DNA of 64,000 nucleotides from Chungangia koreensis (GTDB lineage: Bacteria > Bacillota > Bacilli > Bacillales_A > Planococcaceae), in assembly GCF_042651785.1 (NCBI RefSeq), contig NZ_JBHSEC010000014.1:62001-126000 (forward strand), in the 5' to 3' direction. The notes below the pieces were generated by a model. It had not been told where the DNA came from, searched no databases, and saw only the letters and a program-made list of their open reading frames with translations. The translations under genes and the position numbers were made by a program. This document shows positions 8,061-17,017 of the stretch, in pieces. The stretch's first letter is position 1. Each line of letters opens with the position of its first letter.

Positions 8061-9104
8061 TTATATAGTGTTAATTGTTTTATTTGTAGTAACCGTAATT
8101 CTTCCGTTATCTGATTCTAATTTTACTATGTTAACCCCCTGGCCGATTGAAGTCCTGCTGTTTTTCTCACCAAATACATCAATCCGCCCATGACCAGTTT
8201 TAGCCATAATGGTAACATTAGTCGGCTCTTTTTCGGTTTCAATGACAATGCTTCCGTTATCTGTGCTGAAGTCGATATTACGGTCTAAGCCACTCGTCTT
8301 CAATGTAATCCGTCCATTATCGGTTTTACCGTAAAGGGCACCGGCGATATTGACCATTTCAATCCGGCCGTTGTCGGATTCTGCTGTCACTTTTTGTGAA
8401 TCGACATGATTCAGTTCAATTCGTCCATTATCTGTTTTTGCCCGCACATGCTCAGCTTGGATATTCGCCATTTCAATCCGTCCATTATCCGTTTCTGCGG
8501 AAAGTGTTGTAGCTGCAATCGCTTGAAGCTGAATCCGCCCGTTATCAGATTCGGCTTTGAAGGTTTTCCCTAATAATTTTTCGGCCATGATTCTGCCATT
8601 ATCCGTATACAATTCGATCATTTCATACAGTTTTTTCGGAACATGTACCGTTAAGGTGATTGGTGTAAAGTTGAAGCTGAATGAGAAGAAGCGGCGAACG
8701 TCTTTCAAATTGATCGTCAAGGTTTGGCCGATCACTTCTGCTGTTAAACGGAGTTTGTCGTTTTTTCCTGTCAATTCAACTTTAGTTTCATCTGTATCGG
8801 ATGGTTTGACGATCAACGAACCATGCTGGACATTAGTTCGGATATTCATGTACGGTTCCGATATTTTGATAACTTCCCGAGTTTCTGAGTGAATCGTTTC
8901 GGTTTCGATAGGGAAGGAAGGCAGGATTTCGGATGCAATTGCTTGTGGTGAGCCGAGTGATGCCGATAGTTCCTCCTCGGTTTTTCCATCCTCTTTTCCA
9001 TCCATAAAATACTCTCTTATATCTTGAATGACGTCCTTTCGTTCTTCTTCTGGCAAGCGGCTCAATGCTACATTCAATTCAGCTAAAAATTGCTGTTCAT
9101 TCAT
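8061..9104 (-). CDS. HAAS/DUF1700-DUF4097 protein with nine DNGRI-type repeats
   Basis: 347 aa. Residues 1-62 form a helical HAAS/DUF1700-type domain (LPEEERKDVIQDIREYF, then LGSPQAIASEIL). The rest is a DUF4097-like beta-solenoid carrying nine copies of a (S/T)DNGRI-type motif about 20 residues apart; two are degenerate (TDNGSI, TGHGRI). There is no signal peptide or membrane helix. The start codon lies inside the end of the upstream PadR gene (8-nt overlap), so the two are translationally coupled. PadR-DUF1700/DUF4097 pairs are widespread in Bacillota and often linked to envelope stress; the molecular function is unknown. Confidence 0.85.
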   Translation of the reverse strand: MNEQQFLAELNVALSRLPEEERKDVIQDIREYFMDGKEDGKTEEELSASLGSPQAIASEILPSFPIETETIHSETREVIKISEPYMNIRTNVQHGSLIVKPSDTDETKVELTGKNDKLRLTAEVIGQTLTINLKDVRRFFSFSFNFTPITLTVHVPKKLYEMIELYTDNGRIMAEKLLGKTFKAESDNGRIQLQAIAATTLSAETDNGRIEMANIQAEHVRAKTDNGRIELNHVDSQKVTAESDNGRIEMVNIAGALYGKTDNGRITLKTSGLDRNIDFSTDNGSIVIETEKEPTNVTIMAKTGHGRIDVFGEKNSRTSIGQGVNIVKLESDNGRITVTTNKTINTI

Positions 9105-9420
9105 CCTTTACACCCTCCTCGATTAAATTATTGACCCCTTCAGTGAAACTTTTCCATTCTGTTAGTTGTGCTTGTAAATACGTTCTTCCTAAATCAGTTA
9201 ACTGATAATATTTACGTGGCGGACCTTCTGTTGATTCTTGTAAATACGTTGTAAAATAACCTTCCTTCGTTAATCTGCGAAGCAGAGGATACACGGATCC
9301 TTCGCTGATGGCAATCTGGTCGGAAATCTTCTGAACGAGCTCATAACCATATCGGTCCTTTTTATCCAGAAGAACGAGAACGCAAAGATTTAGCACCCCT
9401 TTTTTAAATTGGATATTCAA
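9097..9420 (-). CDS. PadR-family transcriptional regulator
   Basis: 107 aa winged-helix regulator (GVLNLCVLVLLDKKDRYGYELV, then SEGSVYPLLRRLTKEGYF, then PPRKYYQLTDLGR), the standard PadR layout with a short C-terminal dimerisation helix. The start is TTG (9418-9420) behind a GGGAGTG site. It heads a two-gene operon with the DUF4097 protein and lies just downstream of a dyad that covers its promoter, so it is probably autorepressed. The inducer is unknown. Confidence 0.92.
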   Translation of the reverse strand: MNIQFKKGVLNLCVLVLLDKKDRYGYELVQKISDQIAISEGSVYPLLRRLTKEGYFTTYLQESTEGPPRKYYQLTDLGRTYLQAQLTEWKSFTEGVNNLIEEGVKDE

Positions 9421-9455
9421 TTGATCACTCCCTCACATAGCTATTGTTTATTATC

Positions 9456-9516
9456 CAGTACCGTTCATGTTGTAGTAGATTGAGAACAATATAACATGTG
9501 GTACTGTTCAATGCAA
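9456..9516 (-). promoter_or_regulatory. padR promoter with interrupted dyad (probable PadR operator)
   Basis: On the minus strand, -35 TTGCAT (9511-9516) and -10 TATATT (9488-9493) are 17 bp apart. An inverted repeat surrounds the -10: CAGTACC (9456-9462) with CATGTT (9466-9471) on one side, and AACATG (9493-9498) with GGTACTG (9500-9506) on the other. ATGT/ACAT half-sites are typical of PadR operators. Binding here would block the promoter of its own operon. Confidence 0.65.
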
Positions 9517-9680
9517 GGTACTTGAATTAAAAATAATCAAATAAATAAAAATAGTGAAGAGAAATGGATGTAGTATCATTTAGGTTCGTTGAGAGGAACA
9601 GCACGTGGTATGATAGTAAATATTCATTGATATGGATGTTTGAAGCATTCAATTTATAAACATTATAGAGGTGTAAAGGT

Positions 9681-9890
9681 ATGAATAAGCGATGGACGAT
9701 AGATAAAATTAGGGAATTCGTCGACAAGAACTCAGATAGTAAATTGCTCACAACAGAATACCACGGTTTTTCTCAAAAATTATCTTTCAAGTGTGCATGT
9801 GGTAATGAGTTTGAAAAAACATTCAAGAAATTTAAGGATAATCATCAACGTAAATGTGATGTATGCCAACCGCCAAAAGCATCTCGCTAA
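9681..9890 (+). CDS. Small zinc-ribbon / treble-clef protein
   Basis: 69 aa. It carries a CACG knuckle around residue 39 and a CDVC knuckle near the C-terminus, giving four cysteines for one zinc. The pattern (EYHGFSQKLSFKCACGNEF, then a lysine-rich helix, then RKCDVC) resembles the zinc-finger modules attached to phage and homing-type nucleases in Bacillota, but no nuclease domain is present here. An AGAGGTG site precedes the ATG. It is monocistronic with its own terminator. Function unknown; nucleic-acid binding is a guess. Confidence 0.6.
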   Translation: MNKRWTIDKIREFVDKNSDSKLLTTEYHGFSQKLSFKCACGNEFEKTFKKFKDNHQRKCDVCQPPKASR

Positions 9891-9904
9891 AATCAATATT
9901 TGTC

Positions 9905-9945
9905 AAAGTGCCAATTTCTTCTAATTGAAGATTGGCACTTTTTTA
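9905..9945 (+). terminator. Rho-independent terminator
   Basis: AAAGTGCCAAT with TTC pairs with GAAG and ATTGGCACTTT, followed by TTTT. Confidence 0.85.
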
Positions 9946-10029
9946 TTGAAAATAAAAAGTTACTATAATGATAGTGACAGTTCCAACCATATACTTAAAT
10001 AAGAGCGCTTTGATAAGGAGGCGAGACTT

Positions 10030-11151
10030 TTGAAGATTATTATTGCACCAGACTCTTATAAAGGCAGCTTGACTGCGATGGAAGCAGCAAAAGCAATGGA
10101 GGAGGGAGTCAAACAAGTAGATTCCACAATAGAAACCGTTTTGCTTCCTGTAGCTGATGGCGGCGAAGGGACAATGGAGAGCCTGATTGAATCGACCAAT
10201 GGAAAATATGTCACTCATTCAGTAACAGACCCTTTGGAAAGGAATATAGATGCCACATATGGCGTACTCGGTGATGGGGAAACAGCTGTAATCGAGATTG
10301 CTGAAGCATCCGGGCTGACACTTTTGAGTGATGAAGAACGAAACCCAATACATACATCTACTTTTGGAACTGGACAGTTGATCCGATATGCCTTAGAAGC
10401 AGGATTCCGAAAATTCATCATTGGACTTGGGGGAAGTGCCACAAATGATGGTGGACTCGGAATTTTACAGGCACTCGGCATGAAATTTTTGAACGAAGAA
10501 GGAAAATCGATTGGGTCAGGCGGAGGGGCTCTAAAAAATCTGTACCGTATTGACGATTCACAATTTGATCTTCGCATATTTGAAAGCCAATTTATTGTTG
10601 CATGTGACGTTGATAATCCCTTTGTAGGGGAAAATGGTGCTTCACATATATTCGGTCCTCAAAAAGGTGCGGATCTTGAAATGGCCAACTTTTTGGATCA
10701 ATGCTTACTGAATTTCGCGAATATTATTGAACACCACTATGGTATTTCTCTGCATCATGTACAGGGAGCAGGGGCAGCAGGCGGGGTTGGAGGAGCTTTC
10801 AAAGCATTTTTCCCATCGGAAATGGAGACAGGAATCGAGGTTGTATTAGAGGCAATTCAATTTAAAGAAAGGATGGCAGGAGCAGATTTCGTAATAACAG
10901 GTGAGGGAAAGACGGATTTGCAAACACTTTCGGGCAAGGCACCTCTTGGGATTGCTAAAGAGGCTAAGAAAAAGGGGATTCCTGTCATTCTAATTTCCGG
11001 ACTGGTGGAAAGCGGAGTGAATGAATTGGAGAGCTATTTTGACGGACTTTACTCGGTAATGGAAGAGGGGGTGCCGAAAGAAGAATCGATTCGGAATGCC
11101 AAAAAGTATTTAATCAGAAAGACGGGAGAAGTAGTGAAGAGTTTAAAATAA
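10030..11151 (+). CDS. glxK: Glycerate kinase (GlxK/GarK type)
   Basis: 373 aa cytosolic kinase of the GlxK/GarK family (PF02595), which phosphorylates D-glycerate to 2- or 3-phosphoglycerate. Signature stretches are IIIAPDSYKGSLTAMEAA at the N-terminus, LPVADGGEGTMESL, GLGGSATNDGGLGILQALG and QGAGAAGGVGGAF. The start is TTG behind AAGGAGGC. The permease gene begins 13 bp downstream, so the pair forms a glycerate uptake-and-phosphorylation operon. Confidence 0.93.
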   Translation: MKIIIAPDSYKGSLTAMEAAKAMEEGVKQVDSTIETVLLPVADGGEGTMESLIESTNGKYVTHSVTDPLERNIDATYGVLGDGETAVIEIAEASGLTLLSDEERNPIHTSTFGTGQLIRYALEAGFRKFIIGLGGSATNDGGLGILQALGMKFLNEEGKSIGSGGGALKNLYRIDDSQFDLRIFESQFIVACDVDNPFVGENGASHIFGPQKGADLEMANFLDQCLLNFANIIEHHYGISLHHVQGAGAAGGVGGAFKAFFPSEMETGIEVVLEAIQFKERMAGADFVITGEGKTDLQTLSGKAPLGIAKEAKKKGIPVILISGLVESGVNELESYFDGLYSVMEEGVPKEESIRNAKKYLIRKTGEVVKSLK

Positions 11152-11164
11152 AGGGGAGTGTAGT

Positions 11165-12508
11165 ATGTTATTTGCGGTGATCTTAGTAGGGGTACTGATC
11201 GTCGTTGGACTGACTGCTTGGTTAAAAGTGCATCCGTTTTTAGCGTTGCTTGCTGGTGCATTCTTTGTCGGTATAGTTTCAGGAATGCCATTGTTGGATG
11301 TAGTAAAGCACATTAGCGAAGGTTTCGGGGGGCTGATGACGGGAATCGGTATCGTCATCGTTGCCGGTACAATCATAGGCGTCATTTTAGAAAGGTCCGG
11401 AGCAGCGTTTAGAATGGCGGAAGTGGTACTTCGAGTCATTGGAGATAAACGACCACAACTGGCGATGACGGTGATTGGATATATCGTGTCGATTCCGGTA
11501 TTCTGTGATTCCGGCTTTGTGATCCTGTCGAGTCTGAAGAAAGCATTAGCGAACCGTGCAAAAGTGGCAATCGCCTCCATGGCCGTAGCACTGGCAACAG
11601 GTCTTTACGCTACTCATACATTGGTGCCGCCTACACCTGGTCCCATTGCAGCTGCCGGTAATATTGGCGCAGAGAACTACTTAGGTACAGTGATTCTACT
11701 CGGTTTATTAGTAGCGATTCCGGCTGCATTGGTTGGCTACTTCTGGGCGGTTAAAGTTGGAACAAAAATTGTGGTACCCGAAGATGGCGAGGAATTCGAG
11801 TTTGACTATGATGAAATCATAAAGTCGTTTGGAAAAATGCCTTCCACATTCAAGTCATTCTTTCCGATTGTATTGCCAATCCTATTAATCGCCAGCGGCT
11901 CGATTGCTTCGCTAATCGGAGGCGACGATAGTGTGACACAGATTTTTAGATTTATAGGTTCCCCGACAGTAGCATTGTTAATTGGTGTATTGGCTTCATT
12001 TCTTTTATTGCCCGAAATGTCAGAGAAAACGTTGTACGGCTGGATCGGTGACGGTCTGAAAGAAGCGGCACCTATCTTACTCATTACAGCGGCAGGTGGT
12101 GCATTCGGTCGGGTTATATCAAATACAGGAGTCGCAGATTTAATCCAGAGCATGAATTTGGATTTGTTTAAAGGTGCATTATTCTTATTGGTACCGTTCC
12201 TGATAGCGGCAGCTTTGAAGACCGCACAAGGATCAACTACAACTGCGTTAGTAGTCACGTCCACACTGATTGCACCATTGCTCCCGACATTGGGGATTGA
12301 CGGAGCGATACCTCTTGCTCTCATTGTGATGGCAATAGGAGCGGGAGGGATGACGGTCAGTCATGTGAACGACAGTTTCTTCTGGGTCATTACACAATTC
12401 AGCGGCATGCAAGTAACGGATGCATATAAAGCGCAAACGATGGCAACATTACTGCAAGGGATTACCACCATTGCCTTCACGATGCTGCTTTGGGTGTTAT
12501 TAGTTTAG
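11165..12508 (+). CDS. GntP-family permease, probably for glycerate/gluconate
   Basis: 447 aa membrane carrier of the gluconate:H+ symporter (GntP) family, with about 12-14 hydrophobic segments. Characteristic stretches are GFGGLMTGIGIVIVAGTIIG, IPVFCDSGFVILSSL, THTLVPPTPGPIAAAG and AQGSTTTALVVTSTLIAPLL. It follows a glycerate kinase in the same operon, so glycerate is the most likely substrate; the family also moves gluconate and related acids. The ATG has an AGGGGAG site. Confidence 0.9.
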   Translation: MLFAVILVGVLIVVGLTAWLKVHPFLALLAGAFFVGIVSGMPLLDVVKHISEGFGGLMTGIGIVIVAGTIIGVILERSGAAFRMAEVVLRVIGDKRPQLAMTVIGYIVSIPVFCDSGFVILSSLKKALANRAKVAIASMAVALATGLYATHTLVPPTPGPIAAAGNIGAENYLGTVILLGLLVAIPAALVGYFWAVKVGTKIVVPEDGEEFEFDYDEIIKSFGKMPSTFKSFFPIVLPILLIASGSIASLIGGDDSVTQIFRFIGSPTVALLIGVLASFLLLPEMSEKTLYGWIGDGLKEAAPILLITAAGGAFGRVISNTGVADLIQSMNLDLFKGALFLLVPFLIAAALKTAQGSTTTALVVTSTLIAPLLPTLGIDGAIPLALIVMAIGAGGMTVSHVNDSFFWVITQFSGMQVTDAYKAQTMATLLQGITTIAFTMLLWVLLV

Positions 12509-12515
12509 GATTGGA

Positions 12516-12546
12516 AGGAGCCTTCGGTGTGAGGGCTCTTATTTTT
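12516..12546 (+). terminator. Rho-independent terminator
   Basis: AGGAGCC pairs with GGCTCTT (one G-T), tail ATTTTT, directly after the permease gene. Confidence 0.65.
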
Positions 12547-12619
12547 GTGGGAACAATCCCGTGTTCTAACTGATATGTTCGGGTATAATGATAAAAACGA
12601 TTCAAAAGAGGGTACAGCA

Positions 12620-12925
12620 ATGGAAATTACAAGTTATACAGTAGAAGAAATCAAAGATCCGACAGGTATTATTGAAGGAAAACGCTATGAATTCCTTTTA
12701 GATATTGAAGTGGAAGAGGATGACGAATTATTCAGGGAAAATGGTCTGGAACTTCGTGTAATTCTATCATCTTCAGAATCAAGTGATCGGATTGTACAGC
12801 ACTTTTTCATCGATAAACGTACACAAGAAGTGTTGGAATTCGCAATGGACGAAGATGAGGAAGCAGAAGTACTTGAGTTTTGCATAAATCATACGGATGT
12901 TGAAGATGAGGGTCTCCTTAAATAA
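12620..12925 (+). CDS. DUF6509-type small acidic protein
   Basis: 101 aa, start at the ATG 12620 behind AAGAGGG; the frame is open upstream without a ribosome site. It is strongly acidic (IEVEEDDELF and MDEDEEAEVLEFC). It resembles the DUF6509 family of Bacillales, for which no function is established. TATAAT at 12584-12589 is a likely -10 but no clear -35 was found. A terminator overlaps the end of the gene. Confidence 0.75.
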   Translation: MEITSYTVEEIKDPTGIIEGKRYEFLLDIEVEEDDELFRENGLELRVILSSSESSDRIVQHFFIDKRTQEVLEFAMDEDEEAEVLEFCINHTDVEDEGLLK

Positions 12926-12938
12926 GGAGGCCTTTTAT
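12911..12938 (+). terminator. Terminator at the end of the DUF6509 gene
   Basis: GGTCTCCTT pairs with AAGGAGGCC around AAAT, tail TTTTAT. The stem begins inside the coding region. Confidence 0.75.
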
Positions 12939-12951
12939 AATTGAAGGAATT

Positions 12952-13122
12952 ATGGGACGAATGTGGAATTTGTATGGTGATGCATTCTACTGGTATGTCT
13001 TAACGCCGGATGTTCATTTAAAGACGTTAAACATAATCTTGAAGGCACTGAAAACTGTGGGAGATAACAGTGTATATGATCGGATATTCTACCGGATGGA
13101 ATGGACTAAATTGAGAATTTAA
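12952..13122 (+). CDS. Possible small protein, 56 aa
   Basis: An open frame, MGRMWNLYGDAFYWYVLTPD... to ...MEWTKLRI, with ordinary amino-acid composition and an aromatic N-terminus. AAGGA lies only three bases before the ATG. A better AAGGAGG at 12924-12930 is part of the preceding terminator stem and would need a rare ATT start at 12940. No family is recognised with certainty. Confidence 0.35.
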   Translation: MGRMWNLYGDAFYWYVLTPDVHLKTLNIILKALKTVGDNSVYDRIFYRMEWTKLRI

Positions 13123-13256
13123 TAGGAACAATCAATATAAGAGAGTAGATATTAGTAATCGACGATTTTTTCTGCATTTTTTGAACAATGCACCATTGCA
13201 ATTCATTGGTCATTGGTAAACAATTAAAGTAAGTCTGAACCATGGGGGAAACAATC

Positions 13257-14954
13257 TTGTTAACATTCTACCAGTACAAATATGAACGTCCTGATATGAA
13301 AGAGGCAAAGGAGCGTTTTGAAAGCTTATTACAGACCTTTAGAGAAGCAAAATCAGTAGAAGAACAAAGCGTTGCAATTGAAGCGATTAATAAGTTCCGC
13401 GAGACTTTTTCAACTCAAGCGAATTTAGTATATATCCGTGCTTCGATTGACACGAATGATGAATTCTATCAAGCAGAACGGGATTACTTCGATGACATTT
13501 CTCCTCAGATGGAGGAATTGGTCACATCCTATTACCGGGAACTCGTGAACTCACCATACCGGAAGGAACTTGAAGAGAAATGGGGCAGTCAACTTTTCGC
13601 TCTTGCAGATGCATCGATCAAATCATTCTCTCCGGAAATTATTCCGTTACTCCAAAAAGAAAATAAGTTATCTTCCGATTATTCTAAGTTAGTTGCATCG
13701 GCTCAAGTCGAATTCGATGGCAAAACGTTAACGCTTGCTCAGCTTGGACCATATGGTGAATCCACTGATCGGGAAGTGCGTAAAAAAGCGACAGAGGCAC
13801 GTTTCCGGTTCTTCCAAGAAAATGCGGAGAAGTTCGACAAGATTTATGACGACCTTGTTAAAGTCCGTCATGAGATTGCACTCAAACTTGGCTATAAAAA
13901 CTTTGTCGAGCTCGGTTATTTACGTATGAGCCGTGTCGATTACGATGCAGAGATGGTAAAAGTATTCCGTGATCAAGTCAGGGATTATGTGGTTCCTTTG
14001 GCAACTAAATTATATGAACGCCAGGCGAAACGGATTGGTGTCGATCACTTGAAGTTCCATGACGAAGCGTTGAATTTCTTGACTGGAAATGCTGCGCCGA
14101 AAGGATCGCCAGAGTGGATTGTAGAAAATGGTTCTAAAATGTATGAAGAACTTTCTTCTGAAACCGCAGAATTCTTCAAATATATGACGGACCGCAACTT
14201 AATGGATTTAGTAGCGAAAAAAGGGAAAGAATCAGGTGGCTATTGTACGTTCATCGAAGATTATGATTCTCCATTTATCTTCTCGAACTTCAATGGTACT
14301 TCTGGGGATATTGATGTATTAACGCACGAAGCGGGGCATGCGTTCCAAGTATATTCCAGTCGGAATATCGGAATTCCTGAATACTTATGGCCGACGTATG
14401 AAGCATGTGAAATCCACTCGATGAGTATGGAATTTTTCACATGGCCGTGGATGGAGTTGTTCTTCAAGGAAGACACGGATAAATATAAGTTCGCACACTT
14501 GAGCAGCGGACTATTATTCCTTCCATACGGAGTGGCAGTGGATGAGTTCCAGCATGTCGTTTACGAAAATCCGGAAATGAGTCCTGCCGAACGGAAGGCT
14601 GCTTGGAAAAAGATTGAAGAGACATATTTGCCACACAGGGATTATGCTGGAAATTCCTATTTAGAAGCAGGTGGATTCTGGCAGCGACAAGGACATATTT
14701 ACAACAGTCCTTTCTACTACATCGACTATACCCTTGCACAAATTTGCGCATTCCAGTTCTGGAAACGTTCCATGGAAAACCGTGAGGATGCTTGGAAGGA
14801 TTATCTTCATATTTGCCAAATCGGCGGTTCAAAATCTTTTACAAAGATTGTGGAAGAGGCGAATCTACTCTCACCATTTAGTGAGGGAAGTGTGGAATCA
14901 GTCATTGGAGCAATTGAGGAATGGCTCAACTCAGTAGATGATCAAAAATTATAA
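13257..14954 (+). CDS. pepF: M3-family oligoendopeptidase F-like zinc peptidase
   Basis: 565 aa cytosolic metallopeptidase that cleaves short peptides. The zinc site HEAGHAFQ (catalytic HExxH) lies in VLTHEAGHAFQVYSSR, with the third ligand Glu expected in the following EACEIHSMS helix. The start is taken at TTG 13257, six bases after GGGGGAA; an ATG at 13242 lies on the ribosome site itself. The N-terminus FYQYKYERPDMKEAKERF is typical of this subfamily (annotated M3 family oligoendopeptidase in Bacillales). It is monocistronic. Confidence 0.92.
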   Translation: MLTFYQYKYERPDMKEAKERFESLLQTFREAKSVEEQSVAIEAINKFRETFSTQANLVYIRASIDTNDEFYQAERDYFDDISPQMEELVTSYYRELVNSPYRKELEEKWGSQLFALADASIKSFSPEIIPLLQKENKLSSDYSKLVASAQVEFDGKTLTLAQLGPYGESTDREVRKKATEARFRFFQENAEKFDKIYDDLVKVRHEIALKLGYKNFVELGYLRMSRVDYDAEMVKVFRDQVRDYVVPLATKLYERQAKRIGVDHLKFHDEALNFLTGNAAPKGSPEWIVENGSKMYEELSSETAEFFKYMTDRNLMDLVAKKGKESGGYCTFIEDYDSPFIFSNFNGTSGDIDVLTHEAGHAFQVYSSRNIGIPEYLWPTYEACEIHSMSMEFFTWPWMELFFKEDTDKYKFAHLSSGLLFLPYGVAVDEFQHVVYENPEMSPAERKAAWKKIEETYLPHRDYAGNSYLEAGGFWQRQGHIYNSPFYYIDYTLAQICAFQFWKRSMENREDAWKDYLHICQIGGSKSFTKIVEEANLLSPFSEGSVESVIGAIEEWLNSVDDQKL

Positions 14955-14960
14955 TGAACA

Positions 14961-14998
14961 AAAAAGGATCTGCGTTAAACAACGCAGATCCTCTATTT
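14961..14998. terminator. Bidirectional terminator
   Basis: GGATCTGCGTT, AAAC loop, AACGCAGATCC: a perfect 11-bp stem between convergent genes, with a T-run on the minus-strand side. Confidence 0.85.
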
Positions 14999-15008
14999 AT
15001 GTGTGTTG

Positions 15009-16643
15009 TTACGCGGGTACCGAAGTGAATTGTGAAGAAGCGAATTCAATAGCTTCATCAACTGTTTCAAAGTAATGTTCAGGGCCTAAATGGTGTAGAA
15101 GTCCAGATTTTTTCATAGACTCTAAAACATCCACCCTTGCCTCCGAGATTAGCATTATACTGCCATTTCTCCTGAAGTCACCTATTAGCTTCCTTAAGTA
15201 ATCATCTCCAGTTGAATCGATGAATGGTACGTCATGTACTCTGATGATCAGGAACTTAGGTTTTGTATGAAGCGACCGTTTGAGCCTTTGCTCCATCAGT
15301 TGGGCAGCTCCGAAAAAAATCGGACCTTCCACTGAGAATATCTTAATTTCCTGATGTTCGTACTCTTGAATTTGCTGATCTGTCTCATCATCAGAGTGAA
15401 GTTGTACCGATTGGGTCATTCGTTTAACGAATAGTATAACAGCCATGGTTAACCCTGCTCCTACGGCGATTGTAATACTGGCAAAAACAGTTAATCCAAA
15501 TGTGAGAAGCAGAATGATAGAGTCGCCGGACTTCATTTTCAACAAATGACCAAATTGTTTTCGTTCACTCATGTTCCAGGCCACCATCATAAGGATTGGT
15601 GCCATGCTGGCAAGCGGAATATGGGAAGCATATGGTGCAAAGAGCAATAGAGTTAAAAGCACAAACAACCCGTGAATTACCCCGGAAAGCGGGGAAGCAG
15701 CGCCGGATTTAATGTTAGTGGCTGTTCTGGCGATTGCACCGGTAGCAGGTATGCCACCGAACAAAGGTGTGACGATATTTGCCACCCCCTGACCAATCAG
15801 TTCTCTGTTGCTGTTATGTTTACTGTTCGTCATCCCATCTGCAACAACAGCAGAGAGTAACGATTCAATTCCTCCCAGCATAGCAATCGCCAATGCCGGA
15901 CCCAATAGCCTGACAATCCTTTCCCAAGTAATTTCCGGTAAAGCGAATTCCGGCAGACTTTTAGGAATACCTCCATAGACACTTCCAATCGTTTGAACCT
16001 GATCGGGGAAAAGGGCAGCTGCTATGATGGATGAAACGATTAGCCCGACTAAGGAGCCAGGAATTTTCGGCAAGACTTTAGATAGAAGCAAAATAATAGT
16101 TAGACATATTGCTGCAATCAAAACACTATTAACGTTAATAGAAGGGAAGTTCGAAATAATTTCTTTCAAATTATCAATAAAAAACTCATGGCTCTCCATA
16201 TTCGTAAGGCCGAAAAAATTACCAATCTGACCAGTGAAGATGATCACCGCGATACCGGAAGTAAAACCGATGGTTACCGGAACTGGAATGTAGCTGATCA
16301 GATTTCCTAATTTTAAAAAACCTAATACACATAGGAAGATTCCTGCCATTAGTCCAGCAAGTAAAAGATCCTGATAACCATAAGTGATCACTACGCCAAA
16401 AAGTATCGGAACGAACGCTCCTGTCGGTCCTCCGATTTGGTATTTAGAACCGCCGAGTAAGGAAATAATAATACCTGCAATAATTGTCGTATATAAACCA
16501 TATTCGGGGTTAACCCCGGATGCAATCGAAAAAGCCATCGCCAATGGAATTGCAATCACACCGACAATTACACCTGAAGTTATATCCCTTTGGAAGTGGG
16601 AAACTGAATAATCGTTGAATCTCCCGGTAAACAAGCGTTTCAC
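15009..16643 (-). CDS. SulP-family anion transporter with STAS domain
   Basis: 544 aa. Residues about 15-420 form the SulP membrane part (GVIVGVIAIPLAMAFSIASG and YGLYTTIIAGII at the N-terminus; GGIPATGAIARTATNIKSGA in the substrate region). The C-terminal 110 residues form a STAS domain (HDVPFIDSTGDDYLRKL). SulP proteins carry sulfate, bicarbonate or other anions; the substrate is not decidable here. The start is GTG (16641-16643) behind GAAGGGTG. The ArsR gene lies 21 bp upstream on the same strand, and the two form an operon. Confidence 0.9.
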   Translation of the reverse strand: MKRLFTGRFNDYSVSHFQRDITSGVIVGVIAIPLAMAFSIASGVNPEYGLYTTIIAGIIISLLGGSKYQIGGPTGAFVPILFGVVITYGYQDLLLAGLMAGIFLCVLGFLKLGNLISYIPVPVTIGFTSGIAVIIFTGQIGNFFGLTNMESHEFFIDNLKEIISNFPSINVNSVLIAAICLTIILLLSKVLPKIPGSLVGLIVSSIIAAALFPDQVQTIGSVYGGIPKSLPEFALPEITWERIVRLLGPALAIAMLGGIESLLSAVVADGMTNSKHNSNRELIGQGVANIVTPLFGGIPATGAIARTATNIKSGAASPLSGVIHGLFVLLTLLLFAPYASHIPLASMAPILMMVAWNMSERKQFGHLLKMKSGDSIILLLTFGLTVFASITIAVGAGLTMAVILFVKRMTQSVQLHSDDETDQQIQEYEHQEIKIFSVEGPIFFGAAQLMEQRLKRSLHTKPKFLIIRVHDVPFIDSTGDDYLRKLIGDFRRNGSIMLISEARVDVLESMKKSGLLHHLGPEHYFETVDEAIEFASSQFTSVPA

Positions 16644-16664
16644 GTTACACCCTTCTTCTCATGT

Positions 16665-17000
16665 TTAGTCTTGTACTTTTTCATCCAGCTCTTCCAACAT
16701 CGCAACTGTATCAATCAAGTGATTGTTAAAGATGTTCCGTGCAACTGTTAAAAGATCAGCTATGGCTTCATCTCGTAGGGAGTAGATTACATGTTTTCCA
16801 TTCTTCCGCCCAACGACTATATTTCTACTTCTAAGGACACTTAGCTGCTGAGATACAGAAGAACCTTCACTTTGAAGTGCTTCTTGAATTTCATTTACGC
16901 TCTTTTCGCCCTCTGATAGCAGTTCCAATATTCGAATCCTTAATGGATGCGCTAAAGCCTTGAAAAAATCGGCTTTAAATTGTTGCATATCAGTCCACAT
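16665..17000 (-). CDS. ArsR-family transcriptional regulator
   Basis: 111 aa winged-helix repressor (FFKALAHPLRIRILELLSEG, then NEIQEALQSEGSSVSQQLSVL). The ATG at 16998-17000 is preferred: GAGGTG lies six bases before it, and the GTG at 17009 overlaps that site. There is no CxC metal motif, so sensing by cysteines of the ArsR type is unlikely. It is the first gene of the arsR-sulP operon. A 32-bp perfect palindrome just upstream is its probable operator. Confidence 0.9.
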   Translation of the reverse strand: MWTDMQQFKADFFKALAHPLRIRILELLSEGEKSVNEIQEALQSEGSSVSQQLSVLRSRNIVVGRKNGKHVIYSLRDEAIADLLTVARNIFNNHLIDTVAMLEELDEKVQD

Positions 17001-17017
17001 ATTTATCACCTCTACGA

